Source: Caldibacillus thermoamylovorans
GTDB taxonomy: Bacteria; Bacillota; Bacilli; Bacillales; Caldibacillaceae
Length of the DNA: 64,000 nucleotides
Direction: 5' to 3'
Assembly: GCF_000751775.1 (NCBI RefSeq)
Contig: NZ_CCRF01000079.1
Span: forward strand, 21,595-85,594
The position numbers and the translations under genes are program-made. The notes below the pieces were generated by a model. It worked only from the letters and a program-made list of their open reading frames with translations. It was not told the origin of the DNA and did not search any database. Of this stretch, positions 18,757 to 27,827 are shown one piece after another. Each line of letters begins with the position of its first letter. Positions within the stretch are counted from its first letter, which is position 1.

Positions 18757-19076
18757 TATGGACACCGGCGGGATTCCGATTACTTACGGCCTCTATCCCG
18801 GGAATATGTTGGATAAGCAAACCCTGATCCCAATGCTTGGAAACATTCAGCGCAACTTTTCTCTCGGGCGCATCATTGTGGTGGCGGATAAGGGGATGAC
18901 CGCGGGAGATAACATTTGGTACACCCTTTCGTCCAAAAATGGTTAAACTATTATCTGCTTGAGTATTTAGATGAGGTGCTTGTCGACATCTGCAAGGAAT
19001 TGGGAATCGATTTTGGGAAGAAATACATGTCACTCGGAGAAATCAAAAAAATTTTAGGAGACGTGAAAAAGGAATA
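18757..19076 (+). pseudogene. Degenerate DDE transposase (IS1634/IS4-type) remnant
   Basis: The first 62 codons (MDTGGIPITYGLYPGNMLDK, then IIVVADKGMTAGDNIWYTL) match the catalytic core of IS1634-like IS4-superfamily transposases, including the ADKG block. After a frame break near 18945 a second piece reads NYYLLEYLDEVLVDICKELG and ends EIKKILGDVKKE, resembling the C-terminal end of the same proteins. Most of the gene is missing. Higher GC content than the surroundings points to transfer. Confidence 0.8.
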
Positions 19077-19102
19077 ATTTTCCTTACAACACTGTGACAG
19101 AC

Positions 19103-19152
19103 AAAACCAGCCCTAAACATTTGTTACTACTAGGTTTAGGGCTGGTTTTTTA
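19103..19152 (+). terminator. Strong terminator after IS remnant
   Basis: AAAACCAGCCCTAAAC and GTTTAGGGCTGGTTTTTT form a 16-bp perfect stem with a 15-nt loop. It may be the 3' terminus of the lost IS element or a terminator for reading from either side. Confidence 0.8.
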
Positions 19153-19173
19153 CCATATAAGGTGCAGAAGTCA

Positions 19174-19322
19174 GAATACTATCTAATTTACATACTGTCA
19201 AAACATACGCAAAATTAGTTCGCGCGTATTTCTTGCCGCATGAATAAAATGTAGGCAATGACAAAACAAATCATTGTTGCAGCAATCATTCCGGTTAGCT
19301 GCGGCCAAATTAATAATAGACT
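19174..19322. repeat. Permease 3' end repeat (copy 2, in the intact gene)
   Basis: Second copy of the ~149-bp repeat described at 18296-18443. It contains the stop codon of the ABC-2 permease (19215) and its 3' flank. Confidence 0.85.
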
Positions 19323-20249
19323 TTGAGATAACGGCAACGGACTCGCTACTGCCCCAACCGTTTGCTCCATGGTTAGCGGCCCCAAGCTTCTCACGGTTGG
19401 CGAGAGCAAGGTTGTCGTTGCTTCACTAAATAAATAGTTTGGCGATAGTCTGAGCAAGTTAAGTACGAATTCTTGCCTGCCGACTGCCTGTTCAACTGTT
19501 GTAATGGAATCATTGTTTAAAAGCGGCTTTGCAATCAGATTGATAATCATCGTATAAAATACACTAAAAAATAACCAAACAGCAATTGAAGAAAGAGCCG
19601 ATGTTGCCGCCTGACGAAAAATGACTGAAAACAATATACTTAAGTTTAACCAAAAGGCAATATATACGATACATGAAATAAGAAAAAACACGATCCGGAA
19701 GAATTCTTCTAAAGTTGGCGGTATACCCAAAATTAACATGCCCATAGACATAACTAATAATCCTAAAGTGAAAAATAATAAACTACTTAGTAATAAGGCA
19801 GCGACAAATTTGCCGTTAATGACATAATCTCTTGGAATCGGTTGGGCCATTAACCGACTCAATGTTCCCTTATTTCGTTCTGAGTTAATCGCATCAAAAC
19901 CAAGAGCAATTCCTAACAATGGGCCTAAAAATCCAACAAAAGTGATAAACGAAGGTAAAGTTCCATCACTCGTTGTAAATAATTGCAAAAATAAATACGA
20001 ACTCCGCCCAATTTCCTCGGCCGATTCATTGGCGTCAATAGCATCTTGAATAGTTGTAACAGCAGTATAAAGGGAACCAACGCATGTTAAAAGAATAATC
20101 GCCAATAAAATAATAATTCGCCAGCTTGATATATAATCGCTGAATTCTTTTTGGACAATGACCCAAAATGTGTTGTTGTTCCTATGCTTTTCCGTATGTT
20201 CCTTATTCATAAGTAACGACCATTTATTTTTTAGTGAGGCCAATTCCAT
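19215..20249 (-). CDS. ABC-2 type transporter permease
   Basis: 344-residue integral membrane protein: a cytosolic N-terminus, TM1 (IIILLAIILLTCVGSLY), a long extracellular loop, then a cluster of five TMs. The motif INSERNKGTLSRLMAQPIPR after TM2 is typical of NatB/YhaP-type ABC-2 permeases. Start at 20249 has GGAGG 8 nt upstream and overlaps the ATPase gene by 26 bp. It forms an exporter with the ATPase; the substrate is unknown. Its 3' end is duplicated at 18296. Confidence 0.88.
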   Translation of the reverse strand: MELASLKNKWSLLMNKEHTEKHRNNNTFWVIVQKEFSDYISSWRIIILLAIILLTCVGSLYTAVTTIQDAIDANESAEEIGRSSYLFLQLFTTSDGTLPSFITFVGFLGPLLGIALGFDAINSERNKGTLSRLMAQPIPRDYVINGKFVAALLLSSLLFFTLGLLVMSMGMLILGIPPTLEEFFRIVFFLISCIVYIAFWLNLSILFSVIFRQAATSALSSIAVWLFFSVFYTMIINLIAKPLLNNDSITTVEQAVGRQEFVLNLLRLSPNYLFSEATTTLLSPTVRSLGPLTMEQTVGAVASPLPLSQSLLLIWPQLTGMIAATMICFVIAYILFMRQEIRAN

Positions 20250-21189
20250 CCGGATTACCTCCTTCAAAATAACGATGGTAAATTTCATCAAGTCCAAAAT
20301 TTTTCTTTTGTAATTGATAAAGGGAAGCGCCTGACTCGATAATCGCTCTACTTATTGCGGCAGAAACATCTTCTTTACAATAGATTTCTATACCACTAGG
20401 AACGGTTTCTACTTTATTGACATTCGGGATGGTCTGCAATCGTTCTATGAATTCCTTATGAATAGGTTGGGCTTTAATTTCAATCACAAATGTATCTTCA
20501 ACAAACAATTGCTTTGCCAAGCTTTCCATATCTCCCGCAGCCAATAATTCTCCTTTGACAAAAATTCCGACTCGATCACAGATTTGTTGGACCTGATGTA
20601 AATGGTGGGAGGATAGAAGAACGGTCATTTGTTCCTCTTCGTTTAATTCCCGGATTAATTTTAAAAAATCTCGAACGCCCTCAGGATCAATCCCTAAAGT
20701 CGGCTCGTCCAAAATAATGACTTCCGGTTTTTTCATGAGTACATCGGCGAGTCCGAGTCTTTGCCTCATCCCCCGTGAATATTTTCCTGTTTTTTTATCG
20801 GCAGCATCCAGTAAATCGACTTTTTGTAATAAATGATGGGCCCTTTTTTTCGCTTCATCTAAAGGAATTCCGTTCAATTGCGCTGTATACAATAAATTTT
20901 CCAAACCGGTCATATGTTGATAAAAACCGACATCGTCCGGAAGATACCCAACTTTTTTCTTAACTGCAATCGGATTTCGGGTCGGGTTTATTCCACAGAC
21001 CGTAATATTTCCTGAAGTTGGTTCACTTAATCCCAACATCATTAATATCGTTGTCGTTTTGCCTGCACCGTTTGGTCCCAGTAACCCAAAGATTTCACCT
21101 TTATGAATGGAAAGAGATAAGTTATTAACCGCAAGTTGTTCTTCATATTTTTTCGTGAGTTTGTCCAATTGGATAATTGGGGTTGTCAC
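20224..21189 (-). CDS. ABC transporter ATP-binding protein (partner of ABC-2 permease)
   Basis: 321-residue ATPase with Walker A GPNGAGKTT, signature YSRGMRQRLGLADVL (SRGM rather than SGGQ, usual in the CcmA/NatA group) and Walker B VIILDEPTLGIDP, then a ~90-residue C-terminal domain. Three genes, NEW3-protein, ATPase and permease, follow each other on the minus strand with 2-bp spacing or overlap, so they form one exporter operon. Confidence 0.9.
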   Translation of the reverse strand: MTTPIIQLDKLTKKYEEQLAVNNLSLSIHKGEIFGLLGPNGAGKTTTILMMLGLSEPTSGNITVCGINPTRNPIAVKKKVGYLPDDVGFYQHMTGLENLLYTAQLNGIPLDEAKKRAHHLLQKVDLLDAADKKTGKYSRGMRQRLGLADVLMKKPEVIILDEPTLGIDPEGVRDFLKLIRELNEEEQMTVLLSSHHLHQVQQICDRVGIFVKGELLAAGDMESLAKQLFVEDTFVIEIKAQPIHKEFIERLQTIPNVNKVETVPSGIEIYCKEDVSAAISRAIIESGASLYQLQKKNFGLDEIYHRYFEGGNPDGIGLTKK

Positions 21190-21191
21190 AG

Positions 21192-22355
21192 CTATCTCCT
21201 CCCATATTTTTTAACAATGTAGTATAATCCCGCTACTACTCCTGCAATGATGAGGACAGCAACAATTCCCCAAAGTGTTGATGTTTTAACCGAAATTCTG
21301 AAGGTGGCATCCGCCGATTTTTCTGCCGCTGTAGCAGTAAATGTTGTTACATAGTCACCGGCAATCGCATCATCAGAGGCTTTTATTTTTGCCTTTACAG
21401 TTGCCGATTTTCCGGGTTCGATTTCGGGAATCGTGCTTCTGTCAAATTCCGACTCCCAGTTTGGAGGAGTTTTCGCTGTAATACTGACATCTGTCAATGG
21501 TGCAGTACCGGTATTTTTAATAACTAAATCAACTATTTTTTCTTTACCGGCAGTTATATCTGTACTCAATTTTCCTGAAGGTGTGGTTAATTCTAATTCG
21601 TAAGTACCGGTAATAACTGCCTCCAGTTCAAGTTCTGCTGACGTATTACCACTCGTTGCCTTGATTGGGATTTTATAGGTTCCGGCTTTCACTTTTTCCG
21701 GCGGTGTCACCTCGACAGTAATATCTTGTGTATTATTCGGCTCTAATTTTACAGATGTAACTGAATCACTGCCTGTTTTAAAGCTTACCCCCCATCCTTT
21801 CTCGGCAGAAGAACTTAATGCATAATTTTGAGTATCGGCTGTTCGGTTTCGCAATGTGACCGTATAGGTGAATTTAGAATCAGCATTCCCTTGTAAATTT
21901 GCCTGGTCGCTTGTCAATGCTGATGCCAGTGCTCCTTGTTCACTGATTGAGATTAAAAATGGTAGTTTTGAATTGCTGTTTCCGTCCGATGCAACTAACG
22001 AAAAACGATAATCTGCTTTTTGGACATCGAGCGGTGAAGTAATGTCCAAAGATATTTTTTCTTCACTGTTTCCCCGGACGGACAGCTCCTTAATTTCTCT
22101 ACCGTCTGCTGTTATTTTATACTGCCAGCCGTCGGGTAAGCCTTCAACGGAAAAAGACATATTTTTTATACTCGGGCTACTGTTGATAACGGTAATAGAG
22201 TAATTGATTGTTTCACCTGGCGTTGCAGATAATCCTGTATACGGTGTAAATAATGATACACCTTCTACAGCCAAAACTTGTCCGGGCTTGATAAAAGTAA
22301 GAAGGATGAAGCCAACTGCGATAATCGAAATCATCTTTTTCAATTTACCTGTCAT
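21192..22355 (-). CDS. Secreted NEW3-domain membrane-anchored protein
   Basis: 387 residues: signal peptide (MISIIAVGFILLTFIKPGQVLA), three Ig-like beta-sandwich repeats of about 100 residues of NEW3/DUF11 type (for example GKSATVKAKIKASDDAIAGD), and one C-terminal TM (LWGIVAVLIIAGVVAGLYYI) with a basic tail. Start at 22355 has AAGGAGG 8 nt upstream. It precedes an ABC-2 exporter and is probably its extracellular accessory factor; the exact role is unknown. Confidence 0.8.
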   Translation of the reverse strand: MTGKLKKMISIIAVGFILLTFIKPGQVLAVEGVSLFTPYTGLSATPGETINYSITVINSSPSIKNMSFSVEGLPDGWQYKITADGREIKELSVRGNSEEKISLDITSPLDVQKADYRFSLVASDGNSNSKLPFLISISEQGALASALTSDQANLQGNADSKFTYTVTLRNRTADTQNYALSSSAEKGWGVSFKTGSDSVTSVKLEPNNTQDITVEVTPPEKVKAGTYKIPIKATSGNTSAELELEAVITGTYELELTTPSGKLSTDITAGKEKIVDLVIKNTGTAPLTDVSITAKTPPNWESEFDRSTIPEIEPGKSATVKAKIKASDDAIAGDYVTTFTATAAEKSADATFRISVKTSTLWGIVAVLIIAGVVAGLYYIVKKYGRR

Positions 22356-22587
22356 TTTCATTCCCTCCTTTTAGATTTTCATATTTAATACGCAAAAATA
22401 TCAATTTTAGATTTGTCATTTTAAAAATTTGGTGATAAATTTTTTATGAAAGTTGTGATCGAATTAGCAAGAGCATTTTTTTGAATGGACTTACTTTGAA
22501 ACACAGCAAAATATGGTTAAACCTTTTAGGGCTAATTAGCAAATGAACCTTTCAACAACGTTTTAGCTTTTAAGGGGGGCGTTTCTG

Positions 22588-23169
22588 ATGAGTAATGATC
22601 AGGAAAATATCCAATTATTAAAGGATATTGCAGCCGGCTCCCGACAAGCTTTTGATATTTTTTATGAAAAATATATTTCCTTTGTTTACCAAATTGCTTT
22701 TTCCATCGTTCATAATCACGCAGAGGCTGAAGATATTTGTCACGATGTATTTTTGGAAGTTTATCAAAAAGCAAGGCAGTATTCAGAGGAAAAAGGAAGT
22801 ATCAAAGCTTGGCTTGCCGTAAAAACAAAGAGCCGTTCACTGGATCGGTTACGGAAAAATAAACCTCTTCTTATTCATCGTCTTGAAAATTTATCGGGGA
22901 GCAAAAAAATGGAACCGGGAGCAGATTTACAATTTTTACATTCATTAGAAAAGCATTTAATTGTTGAAGCATTAAAGGCAATCCCGATTGAACAGCGGGA
23001 AGCAATTATTCGCTCCTATTATAATGGGGAAACACATAATGAGATTGCAATGACTATGAAAAAACCGTTAGGCTCAGTAAAATCACTCATCCGATATGGA
23101 CTGAATAATTTACGAAAGCAAAAAGCACTGATGCAATGGGTAGGTATTGATCGAGGTGAGAAAAAATGA
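22588..23169 (+). CDS. ECF-type RNA polymerase sigma factor
   Basis: 193-residue group IV sigma factor. Region 2 is AFDIFYEKYISFVYQIAFSI through EDICHDVFLEVYQKA; region 4 is ALKAIPIEQREAIIRSYYNG with helix-turn-helix THNEIAMTMKKPLGSVKSLI. Transcribed away from the NEW3/ABC operon and overlapped by its anti-sigma gene (ATGA). The TGAACC at 22543 could belong to an autoregulated promoter, but no -10 element was convincing. Confidence 0.92.
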   Translation: MSNDQENIQLLKDIAAGSRQAFDIFYEKYISFVYQIAFSIVHNHAEAEDICHDVFLEVYQKARQYSEEKGSIKAWLAVKTKSRSLDRLRKNKPLLIHRLENLSGSKKMEPGADLQFLHSLEKHLIVEALKAIPIEQREAIIRSYYNGETHNEIAMTMKKPLGSVKSLIRYGLNNLRKQKALMQWVGIDRGEKK

Positions 23170-23885
23170 TGAAATCTAAGCACATCCCTGAAGAACAACT
23201 GGTTGACTATCTATTGGGAAACATTGGGGAATGGGATGCGAAACAAATAAAAGCTCATCTGTACCATTGTAAAAAATGTCAATATTTATTGAGCGATTGG
23301 CAGTTTTTATTAAGTCAAGATCATAAGAAATTTCAACCTTCTCAGTCAATGAAAGATCGTATTCAACATAGTATCAATCAGATGGAAGGAAAATCATTTA
23401 AACGAAGAACCGTGATTGGGAAACCCGGTCTCCTTTTTGCAACAATTGCATGTGTATTCCTAATTTTTTATAGTGTTCACAGTTATTATCAAGATATCAA
23501 CACGAGGAATTATGAAATTGCCGAAAATGATGAAATACCACCGGAAACAATTCAAAGCGCACCTCATACCCAACAAATAAAAGTCACTCCGGTATCTGAA
23601 TTTAATCAAATAAACGGTTATGTCTGGGTAAATCGTAATCGAAATGAAATGTTGTTGGAGGTAGACGGGCTTGAAGAGTTAATCAATCAGGATTATCAAT
23701 TATGGATCATTTACATGGATAACTCGATCGATCATGAAATCCTACCGACTCAAAACGGAATGACAAGAATGTTATTTAGAGATATTGATGTAGATGAATT
23801 TAAAAAATTGAAAGCAAGTGTCGAACCTAGAGGCGGAAGCATTGAACAGACAGGGCCCGATACGTTCATTGTTGAATTTCAATAA
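23166..23885 (+). CDS. Membrane anti-sigma factor (zinc finger, RskA-like)
   Basis: 239 residues. The N-terminal anti-sigma zinc finger has AHLYHCKKCQYLL (HxxxCxxC), a single TM follows (LLFATIACVFLIFYSVHSYY), and the extracytoplasmic C-terminal half (VNRNRNEMLLEVDGL, YQLWIIYMDN) resembles RskA sensor domains. The gene overlaps the sigma gene by 4 bp. It should hold the sigma factor at the membrane until a signal cleaves or remodels it. Confidence 0.9.
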   Translation: MMKSKHIPEEQLVDYLLGNIGEWDAKQIKAHLYHCKKCQYLLSDWQFLLSQDHKKFQPSQSMKDRIQHSINQMEGKSFKRRTVIGKPGLLFATIACVFLIFYSVHSYYQDINTRNYEIAENDEIPPETIQSAPHTQQIKVTPVSEFNQINGYVWVNRNRNEMLLEVDGLEELINQDYQLWIIYMDNSIDHEILPTQNGMTRMLFRDIDVDEFKKLKASVEPRGGSIEQTGPDTFIVEFQ

Positions 23886-23952
23886 ACAGGCCTTCTTTTT
23901 GCAAATCAAAATAAGCATTATGCCCCGATACATTCATTGTTGAATTTCCATA
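23857..23952. repeat. Short duplication of the anti-sigma 3' end
   Basis: CCCGATACGTTCATTGTTGA at the end of the anti-sigma gene recurs as CCCGATACATTCATTGTTGA about 64 bp later, after the stop. About 28 of 31 bases match over the wider unit. Confidence 0.65.
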
Positions 23953-23953
23953 A

Positions 23954-23992
23954 GGTGTCAGATTTCGTTTCCGGGTTCTGACACCGATTTAT
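23954..23992. terminator. Terminator between anti-sigma and ABC operon
   Basis: GGTGTCAGA and TCTGACACC form a 9-bp perfect stem with a 14-nt loop followed by GATTTATTT. It can end the sigma operon and, on the other strand, stop reading from the amino-acid transporter. Confidence 0.75.
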
Positions 23993-24040
23993 TTAAGAAG
24001 ACTAACCCATTTAATACTAATCGCCCGCTCTGAAACTGAT

Positions 24041-24784
24041 TTATTCAAGCAGACCTAAGAACGCTTTTGTCCGTTCATTTTTCGGGTTTTTAAAAATTTG
24101 AGCAGGAGAATCGGATTCAATAATTTCCCCTTTATCCATAAAAATAACCCGGTCGGCAACTTCTTTAGCAAAGGCCATCTCATGGGTTACGACGACCATG
24201 GTCATTTGTTCATCGGCCAAATCTTTCATAACCTTTAATACTTCACCGGTTAATTCAGGATCAAGTGCTGACGTCGGTTCATCGAAAAGCAAAATTTCCG
24301 GGTTCATCATTAATGCCCGGGCAATGGCAACCCGCTGTTTTTGACCGCCGGATAGCTTTGCCGGAAATGCGTCTGCCCGATCAGCTAAATCGACTTTTTC
24401 CAACAATGCGCTACTTCTTTTTTCCAAGTCACCGCTTGCTTCCTTTCTCACAAGTTTCGGAGCCAATTCTAAATTTTGTTTTACCGTTAAATGAGGAAAC
24501 AGGTTAAAATGTTGAAAAACCATTCCCATTTTCGCAGTTATTTCTTTAATTTCTTTTGGCTTTGCATACACACCATTCTTTACTAAGCTGCTGCCATCTA
24601 CCGTAATGGTTCCGTTATCGATAGTTTCTAAATGAACGAGACTTCTTAATAATGTACTTTTTCCCGAACCCGATGGACCGATAATCGCAACAACCTCATT
24701 CCGTTCAACGGTAAAACTAATCTGTTTCAATACATCCAGTCGATCGTATGACTTTATCAAATTAGTAACTTCTATAAGCGCCAC
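24041..24784 (-). CDS. Polar amino-acid ABC transporter ATP-binding protein
   Basis: 247-residue GlnQ-type ATPase: Walker [11 protein letters not shown]-loop [12 protein letters not shown], signature [15 protein letters not shown], Walker [16 protein letters not shown] and the H-loop [12 protein letters not shown], which is typical of amino-acid importers. It is the last gene of a three-gene operon, 14 bp after the permease. Confidence 0.93.
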   Translation of the reverse strand: MALIEVTNLIKSYDRLDVLKQISFTVERNEVVAIIGPSGSGKSTLLRSLVHLETIDNGTITVDGSSLVKNGVYAKPKEIKEITAKMGMVFQHFNLFPHLTVKQNLELAPKLVRKEASGDLEKRSSALLEKVDLADRADAFPAKLSGGQKQRVAIARALMMNPEILLFDEPTSALDPELTGEVLKVMKDLADEQMTMVVVTHEMAFAKEVADRVIFMDKGEIIESDSPAQIFKNPKNERTKAFLGLLE

Positions 24785-24798
24785 AATATCACACTCTC

Positions 24799-25458
24799 TT
24801 ATTCAAATTGATATTTTCTCTCGATTCTCTTTAAAATCATTGTCAAAAGCAAGGTGATGACCAGATAAATAACTGCTGCGACAAAATACGGGACGATTGT
24901 AAAATCCCGGTTAACAGCCGTTTGTGCATAATGGAGCAATTCCGGTACTGCAACAGCATACAATAAAGAGGTGTCTTTAACTAGCGTAATCGATTCATTA
25001 GCCACGGTTGGTAAAGCAACACGAAACATTTGCGGCAAAATGATTCGGGTCATCGTTTGCCATTTATTAAAACCAAGCACCTGGGCAGCTTCATATTGAC
25101 CTCGATCGATTGCGAGTAACCCGCCGCGGAAAATTTCCGCAAAATAAGCCGCATAGTTTAATACGAAACCAAGACATGCCGCAACAAACCGGTCAAGAAC
25201 TAAATAATCACCGATCACCGGTAACAGAGGCAGTCCAAAAACAATAAACAATAATTGCAACAATAGTGGAGTCCCGCGCATGACATAAATATAGGCATGG
25301 ACAATTAATGATAATGGTTTGAACCTACTTCGAACAGCTAATGTCAATAAAAAACCAAGAGGAATGGAAAAAATGATAACGATCAAAAAAAGCAAAAGCG
25401 TTACCTTCGTTCCATCAAGCATCGGTTTCAAAACCATATTGATGTAATCAAATGACAT
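24799..25458 (-). CDS. Polar amino-acid ABC transporter permease
   Basis: 219-residue His/Glu/Gln/Arg/opine-family permease with five TMs and the EAA loop [30 protein letters not shown] and [12 protein letters not shown] are standard for the family. The single permease gene suggests a homodimer. The substrate is not readable; the partner protein resembles cystine or basic amino-acid binders. Confidence 0.92.
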   Translation of the reverse strand: MSFDYINMVLKPMLDGTKVTLLLFLIVIIFSIPLGFLLTLAVRSRFKPLSLIVHAYIYVMRGTPLLLQLLFIVFGLPLLPVIGDYLVLDRFVAACLGFVLNYAAYFAEIFRGGLLAIDRGQYEAAQVLGFNKWQTMTRIILPQMFRVALPTVANESITLVKDTSLLYAVAVPELLHYAQTAVNRDFTIVPYFVAAVIYLVITLLLTMILKRIERKYQFE

Positions 25459-25532
25459 AAGGTCCTCCTAAGTTTGGAATGTTTATTTATATTGTAGAAG
25501 AAAGCAAGGGAAAAATGCATATGAAATCGGTT

Positions 25533-25575
25533 ATTGCTCTTCCGCTTTGATAGGGTACATACATGGAAGAGCAAT
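25533..25575 (-). other. Stem-loop between binding-protein and permease genes
   Basis: ATTGCTCTTCC and GGAAGAGCAAT form a perfect 11-bp stem with a 21-nt loop and no U-tract. Within importer operons such stems commonly protect the upstream binding-protein mRNA, giving excess binding protein. That role is inferred here. Confidence 0.6.
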
Positions 25576-25611
25576 CAGCCGAAACGTATTACTGCAACTA
25601 TTAAACTTTTT

Positions 25612-26397
25612 TTATTTTAATACTTTATCTTCACCAAACCATTTTTCCGAGATTTTAGCTGCGGTCCCGTCAGCAATCAGTTCATCCAGTGCCTTTTGAA
25701 CTTCTTTTAATAAGGCGTCATTCCCTTTTTTCACACCAACCGCATATTCTTCAGGTGCAAGGGATTCTTTTAAAATTTTATACGTATCCGGTTCTTTCGT
25801 CATGTAATAATCGATAACAACTTCATCAATCACAACCGCATTGACACGACCATTTTTTAAATCACTTAAAGCAAGGACATTATCTTTATATTCTGTAACC
25901 TGCTTGATATCTGAAGCAATTGGAGCGGATTTCAGTGCATCGCTTGCGGAAGATTGTGCTTGAAGACCGACATTTTTCCCTTTTAAATCATCCAGTTTTT
26001 CAATTGTGGAATCTTTCAATGTGACAATCACTTGGGCATTAGCCAAATATGGTTTCGTGAATAATACCTTTTCTTTTCTTTCATCTGTAACCGTATAACC
26101 GTTCCAAATTAAGTCAATGCGACCGCTGTTCAATTCCGATTCTTTCGCACTCCAGTCAATCGGTTGAATAACGACATCCTTCCCCATTTTTTCACCTGCC
26201 GCTTTTGCTAAATCAATATCAAAACCGACTATCTCATTGTTTTCATCACGGAATCCCATTGGGGCAAATGCATCATCAATCCCGATCACTAATTGATTAT
26301 CTTCTTTACTTGTATTTTTAGATGAGGCATCGGATGAGCATGCAGCTAATAGAGATACGAATAACATAAAGAATATTATTTTTCCCAGACGTTTCAT
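25612..26397 (-). CDS. Amino-acid ABC transporter substrate-binding lipoprotein
   Basis: 261-residue SBP_bac_3 lipoprotein. Signal peptide with lipobox LAAC (Cys20), then DDAFAPMGFRDENNEIVGFD, the standard N-lobe ligand loop, and GYTVTDERKEKVLFTKPYL. First gene of the importer operon, with a good sigma-A promoter about 83 bp upstream. Substrate likely a polar amino acid or cystine; not determined. Confidence 0.92.
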   Translation of the reverse strand: MKRLGKIIFFMLFVSLLAACSSDASSKNTSKEDNQLVIGIDDAFAPMGFRDENNEIVGFDIDLAKAAGEKMGKDVVIQPIDWSAKESELNSGRIDLIWNGYTVTDERKEKVLFTKPYLANAQVIVTLKDSTIEKLDDLKGKNVGLQAQSSASDALKSAPIASDIKQVTEYKDNVLALSDLKNGRVNAVVIDEVVIDYYMTKEPDTYKILKESLAPEEYAVGVKKGNDALLKEVQKALDELIADGTAAKISEKWFGEDKVLK

Positions 26398-26479
26398 AAA
26401 AGCCCTCTCCCATTCAAATTTATTTATCTTATTAGCAATTTAATTCTTTAATATACTAAAATATGAATTCGATAAACAT

Positions 26480-26508
26480 ATCATATCATCGGAAAGAAGA
26501 GTTGTCAA
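26480..26508 (-). promoter_or_regulatory. Sigma-A promoter of the amino-acid importer operon
   Basis: On the minus strand TTGACA (26508-26503), 17-bp spacer, TATGAT (26485-26480). Both boxes are consensus or one base off. It lies 83 bp upstream of the binding-protein gene. Confidence 0.85.
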
Positions 26509-26548
26509 TAAAAACATTTTATTTCATTAGCAGACTAAAGAATTCTTC

Positions 26549-26592
26549 AAAAAAAACGACCTCTCCTTTATGTCAGGGAAAGATCGTTTTTC
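26549..26592 (-). terminator. Terminator after ferredoxin gene
   Basis: On the minus strand AACGATCTTTCCC and GGAGAGGTCGTT pair and are followed by TTTTTTT. It separates the ferredoxin transcript from the importer promoter. Confidence 0.82.
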
Positions 26593-26677
26593 ATTCTTAT
26601 TCTTCACATTTTTTCTATCCGTTTCCAATAAAAAAGCAATAGCGAATTGCACCACTACCACTTACCCAAAATTGATA

Positions 26678-26914
26678 TTATCTGTCAAAAAATTTCTTGG
26701 CTTTTTCAAAATAAACTTGTTCTTCAGGTGTTAAGTCCTCTTCATAAAAGATTGCCTCCACCGGGCAAACAGCTTGACATGCTCCGCAATCAATACAAAT
26801 GGACGGATCAATATAAAATTGATCTTCTCCTTCTTCTATACAATCAACAGGACAAACCTCCACACATTCGGCAGCTTTTTCGTCCTTACATGGTGCTGTT
26901 ATAACAAAAGCCAT
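26678..26914 (-). CDS. 2[4Fe-4S] ferredoxin
   Basis: 78-residue ferredoxin with two clusters: CVEVCPVDC near the N-terminus and CIDCGACQAVCP in the middle, followed by an acidic C-terminal end (EEDLTPEEQVYFEKAKKFF). Cys-Pro motifs and length match low-potential bacterial ferredoxins of Bacillus type. Start at 26914 has GGAGG 7 nt upstream. Cytosolic electron carrier, transcribed alone. Confidence 0.95.
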   Translation of the reverse strand: MAFVITAPCKDEKAAECVEVCPVDCIEEGEDQFYIDPSICIDCGACQAVCPVEAIFYEEDLTPEEQVYFEKAKKFFDR

Positions 26915-27101
26915 CAAAACCCCTCCATTTATCTTATTAAATATTCACCCAATCATAACCTTTTGATTAAATCAATTATATCCTTTCTTTCTATATCAAA
27001 TTTAATTCTAAATTCAATAAAAGTCAATTTTCATTTTTCTTTTTTTCAGTCAGCTTTGAGTTAAATTCCTCTTGGATCCAGCCACTTTATCCCTACTCGA
27101 T

Positions 27102-27815
27102 TCACTTCACTAAAATCTGATGAAATAAGTGTCCACATTTATCCTGAAAAATTTGTTCCAAAGAAGAATCATAAGCAACTAGACAACAGGTAGCCGGTCC
27201 CGAAGATTTATCCAAATCGACGTCACAATTGATTTGATGATTAGGGAATTCATAGTTAAGCAGGACTCGAAGTTCATGCAAAATTCCTTTTGATCCGACA
27301 GGTAAAAGAACGACATCCTGCAATTGGCATAGTTCCTGAAATAACGAAAGAGACAGTACTTCATGTTCCCGCTCCAAAACTTCATTTCCGACTAAAGGAG
27401 AGCCGATTACCGCCAATTTCATATTGTCTACAGAAAGAATGGTGTCATGAGCTAATCGGTCTTTTTTCCCCATCACAATAATACCAATTGCTGATTGAAC
27501 GAGAGAAAAATTACTCTCTGTACTACCTGTAATGGGAATATCTGCTAAACCGAGTTCTTCCAAGCCCCTCTCTATACCTTTCATGAGCGACGGCCAGACA
27601 TCATCCCCGGAAAAATTATGAAGCACGACAGCTAACGGTGTTCCTCCAGCTGCCATACATTCCATCACAGCTACACGGAACCCGTAATAAGAAACAACTT
27701 CATAGGGTGTCTGAACGATATCATGCGCCTTTAATCCGATGCCTCCGCTATTATCAGCAGCAATCACAAGAGACTTCTTGTCATTTAACGGAATTTCTGT
27801 AATATCTCTTTTCAT
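27102..27815 (-). CDS. cblS: Alpha-ribazole kinase CblS
   Basis: 237-residue PurM/AIR-synthase-like protein (SLVIAADNSGGIGLKAHD and the long FRVAVMECMAAGGTPLAVVL segment). In Listeria and Geobacillus, CblS of this family phosphorylates alpha-ribazole and CblT imports it. Here it follows directly after cblT at the end of the corrinoid operon, which supports the assignment. It supplies alpha-ribazole-5'-phosphate to CobS without a CobT enzyme. Confidence 0.85.
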   Translation of the reverse strand: MKRDITEIPLNDKKSLVIAADNSGGIGLKAHDIVQTPYEVVSYYGFRVAVMECMAAGGTPLAVVLHNFSGDDVWPSLMKGIERGLEELGLADIPITGSTESNFSLVQSAIGIIVMGKKDRLAHDTILSVDNMKLAVIGSPLVGNEVLEREHEVLSLSLFQELCQLQDVVLLPVGSKGILHELRVLLNYEFPNHQINCDVDLDKSSGPATCCLVAYDSSLEQIFQDKCGHLFHQILVK

Positions 27816-27827
27816 CGCTGTTCTCCT

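Noticed and set aside
18752..19033. 93-codon minus-strand frame over the IS remnant
   Set aside because: The plus strand matches a transposase; this is its shadow.
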